From positions 102,915,302-102,979,301 of the forward strand of contig NC_088783.1 in the NCBI RefSeq assembly GCF_958450345.1: DNA of 64,000 nt, in the 5' to 3' direction. Below, piece after piece: positions 61,332-64,000 of this stretch. Within the stretch, counting starts at the first letter, position 1, and each line of letters opens with the position of its first letter. The position numbers were made by a program, and so were the translations under genes. The notes beneath the pieces are model-generated. The model saw nothing but the letters and a program-made list of their open reading frames with translations. It did no database searches and was not told the DNA's origin. Source of the stretch: Calliphora vicina. Lineage: Eukaryota > Arthropoda > Insecta > Diptera > Calliphoridae.

Positions 61332-61936
61332 TGTTACGTTTTAACTTTTCAAAACGTTGGTTTATTTTCTTTAAATAAACCGGATGCTTTTGATTTCAAG
61401 TAGTTTAGTAGTTTTAACATTGTAACAACTGTTTATTTATTTAAAATGTACAACCACATAATTAAATAGTCACTCAATGTTTTTTATACACGTTTATAAA
61501 TTCGCAGAAATACAGACACACTTTATAATGTACATGAATTCACTTGAAAAATACAGCACACTTTAAGGCACTCAGTTGATGTTTATTCGAATAGAGTCTC
61601 TGATAAACTCACTAACGACTGCAACCTCTGCCACTATTTATAACACTTCCATCTGCACTCTAGATTGCTCTTTAACTGTCAAAGCTCGTATATTCTAGAG
61701 CTTTCTAATACGCCATCTGTGGCGTACTTTCTACAATGTTCTTTAACTGAATATTCGAATTCGAATATACGGTCGCAGCCAACAGCGTTGCCATACTTAC
61801 GATCAATGGTCAACTGAAAGCTTTTATTCAATGTTAATAATGCCCACAGATATGTTACAGTTTGAGAGGCGCTGATATTTTAAAGCAATCAGCCTTTAAA
61901 ATCGTTATATTTGAATTCAAGTACAATTTCGTAACA
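61332..61936 (-). mobile_element. 5' LTR of a gypsy-like retrotransposon (copy 2)
   Basis: The 605-bp unit runs from TGTTACGTTTTAAC to TTTCGTAACA and is closely similar along its length to the solo LTR at 5882-6491. The primer-binding site and gag start lie on its left, so the element is oriented minus and this is the 5' LTR. Its outer flank is taken by a MITE at 61939. Confidence 0.85.
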
Positions 61937-61938
61937 AT

Positions 61939-62199
61939 CACCCCTATCGTGAAGAACATGTGAAATTTATGTTCCCATGAAATATCCATTTCCCTCGAAG
62001 GGAAAATTGCTATCGTGATATTCCCCTAAACTTTTCATTCATAATAGTTGATTTTGTTCGTAGCAGCTGTTTATTGTTTACAAAATTTCATCTAAAAATT
62101 TCACAACATGGGAAATTTTTTCACATGAACAAAGTTTATGAACGAAAAATGGGAAAAGGGAACATATTTCATGTGAAATAATGATTCGCGATAGGGGTG
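61939..62199. mobile_element. MITE with CACCCCTATCG inverted termini, copy 2
   Basis: The 261-bp element starts CACCCCTATCG and ends CGATAGGGGTG and is flanked by AAT on both sides (61936-61938, 62200-62202). It is similar over its full length to 10574-10833. It was inserted at the outer edge of the LTR. Confidence 0.85.
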
Positions 62200-62224
62200 A
62201 ATATTTTCGAATATCTATCTATAT

Positions 62225-62935
62225 AATTTTGCCAAAAATTAAGGTGATCGTAGAAAGGGGTGTGTCCCCTTTGATGAGTATTTGACAAAAGCTCAGCATT
62301 TCCGAGGGTGTATTGTCAATGGGTGTCATTCTCTAACAATCGCAAGCGTTAACACACTTCGCAAATCATGGAATGATATTGGCCCACGAATGTTAACTAA
62401 TAGCAATCACAAATAGAAACACACATCGTTTCTTGGATTGACTGTGTAAATGTGACCTAATGTGTCGGTGGAAAATAAATGAGGGAAACCTGGAACTGGG
62501 GCCGAATTACCGCATTCGATATCAAGTAAATTCGATCGTAATATTCTTATTTGAGATTATGGCATTCGATATCGACCATGAAATTTAATACATTTTGTTA
62601 TAATTACGATATCGAAATTATTTTTCGATACGATAGTTCATTCGATCACGAATGCGGTAATTCGGCCCCTGGATTTCATTGTTTCCGCCGTTGAAATTTC
62701 TTTGACGATTGATTTTAAGAATTTCGTAGTATAGCTGCGTTCGGCCAAGTTCATCATTCCGACACATTTCTAAAAATCTGATCAATGTTGTAGATGTTGG
62801 TCGATCAACTGCTTGTAATACATTCTCCATAGTAAAGTACACTTTTTTATCATTTTCCAGATGTACGGCTAAATGATCAACAGTTAACTGTCTTTCATGA
62901 ATGGCAAATGAAAAAAATGCGGCAATGAATGTTCA
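62225..62935 (-). pseudogene. Helitron Rep/helicase remnant, interrupted
   Basis: On the minus strand the upper part (62935-62670) reads RQLTVDHLAVHLENDKKVYF, then STTLIRFLEMCRNDE, then LGRTQLYYEILKI. The lower part (62490-62235) reads DTLGHIYTVNPRNDVCFYL, a stop, then LLLVNIRGPISFHDLRSV and PIDNTPSEMLSF in a shifted frame. The order matches the linker between Rep and helicase in Helitron proteins (VHLP...VYF, TTL..FF, LY..IP, YT..P...YYLRLLL...GP.SF..LR). A 172-bp inverted-repeat element splits it and stops are present, so it is dead. Confidence 0.85.
62498..62669. mobile_element. 172-bp inverted-repeat element inside the Helitron helicase
   Basis: It starts GGGGCCGAATTACCGCATTC and ends GAATGCGGTAATTCGGCCCC, a perfect terminal inverted repeat of ~21 bp. 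Internal ATTCGATATC / GATATCGAA motifs also pair. A CTGG repeat flanks it if one base of the repeat is counted as target. It is non-coding. Confidence 0.85.
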
Positions 62936-63119
62936 AGTAATTTTCTGATGAGGACCTTGTATAGGGAATAGGGATTTATATTGCCCGATTATCGCCATAC
63001 TTTTTAACAGGATAGCCGCATAGTCAACATATTTATGACTGGTCAAACAGTATTCCGGGGGACATTTGTATGGGGGTTAGGTGAAATCATGGAACTATAT
63101 ATCCCATTTTCAATACCAA

Positions 63120-63640
63120 AGAAACCTTATCACCAAATTATATTACAAAATGCAAATTTTTAAATATTTTTAGGTAAACAAAATTTATTTTTTGGTGAAA
63201 AAAAAAATCGAGTTAAAAAATATTTTTTTCCGATTTTGACCAATTGTAGGTCCAACTTACTATGGTCTTACATACGTCGTTGCAAAGGTCTTTGAAATAA
63301 CTATCATTAGATATCCATATTGTCTATATTAATGACTTAGTAATCCAGATATAGGTCAAAAATCGAGGTTGTCCTGGTTTTTTTCTCATATCTCAGCCAT
63401 TTGTGGACCGATTTTGCTGATTTTAAATAGGAAACTTCTCTTGGATCCCGAAGATATCTGGGGTCTTCAGAAAATTGATTTCAACATACGGACAGACAGA
63501 CAGACGGACATGGCTTAATCGACTCCGCTATCTATAAGGATCCAGAACTTTATAGGGTCGGAAAATTATATTGTGGAAATTACAAACGGAATGACAGACT
63601 TATATATACCCTTCTCACGAAGGTGAAGGGTATAAAAATA
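63120..63640 (+). repeat. Dispersed repeat with GAAGGTGAAGGGTAT tail, copy near right edge
   Basis: It contains TTTTTAGGTAAACAAAATTTA, ATTAGATATCCATATTGTCT (as at 11219), CTCAGCCATTTGTGG, GACGGACATGGCTTAATCGA and the tail TATATACCCTTCTCACGAAG as at 53098. It joins the fragments at 11190 and 52678 into one family. Confidence 0.7.
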
Positions 63641-63644
63641 AATA

Positions 63645-64000
63645 CTGAAATATCATTGGATAAAAGACGAAATGCGCAAGATAGGATTTGATTTTAGACC
63701 TACGCAATATAGGTTAAATGACTACTTTTTCTGTGTTAAATTAATAACGACTACAAAATCATGGTATTCAAACCAAAACCTTAAAGAATTTCGAAAGTAA
63801 GAATAATTCTATTAAAAAAATTGAATTTAACCCACTAACGACCAAAAATTAACACATTTACAATCATTAATGCAAACTTAATACATTAATTTATTTTATT
63901 TATACTAAAACTTTTAGTAATTGCTTAAATCTAATTCATTCGCTTTCATTAATTTCATTGTCTTGGTGGCTAAAGTGAAATTCTTCCATGGGTTCACTGC
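63645..64000. other. Right-edge sequence, nothing firm
   Basis: On the minus strand the last ~60 bases could encode the end of a frame (PMEEFHFSHQDNE, stop near 63937), but the window ends before this can be judged. Confidence 0.25.

Overview
The window is a piece of a dipteran nuclear genome, most likely a calyptrate (blow fly or house fly type) fly. It is very AT-rich, its genes have short GT-AG introns, and cellular genes sit among dense, mostly dead transposable elements: Helitrons, jockey/I-type LINEs, copia, BEL/Pao and gypsy-like LTR elements, Tc1-like, hAT and piggyBac remnants, and many inverted-repeat MITEs. The species call is inference; only fly affinity is well supported, from the odorant-binding proteins, MADF/zinc-finger proteins and element types.

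Region 1 (1-4.7 kb) is repeats: a jockey-like reverse transcriptase remnant and a Helitron-like element carrying a ~118-bp minisatellite.

Region 2 (4.7-31.4 kb) is the main gene cluster. Three paralogous genes share one plan: four phase-0 exons encoding an N-terminal single C2H2-like module, an acidic linker, two MADF-like domains and a C2H2 zinc-finger array. One lies on the minus strand (23163 down to 4715, ~643 aa, 7 fingers). Two lie on the plus strand (24021-27359, ~756 aa, 10 fingers; 28924-31407, ~667 aa, 6 fingers). The minus-strand and first plus-strand genes are divergent, 0.86 kb apart. The minus-strand gene has a ~10.6-kb third intron that holds two small intact paralogous genes on the same strand (DUF4806-like, ~207 and ~230 aa) plus LINE and MITE debris.

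Region 3 (31.4-45.5 kb) holds a hAT-type MITE, the intronless gene for the shared RNA polymerase subunit RPB5/RPABC1 (33352-32720, minus), and then a transposon graveyard: a Tc1-like element with a MITE inside, a copia element with both LTRs but deleted interior, a Helitron interrupted by a LINE, Helitron helicase debris, a BEL/Pao fragment and another LINE.

Region 4 (45.5-59 kb) is an odorant-binding-protein cluster: three intact three-exon genes (45700-46434 minus; 50337-51049 plus; 58214-58927 plus) with identical exon lengths (139/89/219 nt). Each has a TATA box 90-100 bp before the ATG and a shared upstream block containing ATTTCGGGCGTAAC about 240-270 bp before the ATG. Between them are foldback elements, including a 2.08-kb near-palindrome.

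Region 5 (59-64 kb) is repeats: an LTR with primer-binding site and the start of a SAP-domain gag, a MITE, and a Helitron helicase remnant split by a 172-bp inverted-repeat element. No tRNA, rRNA or CRISPR was seen.
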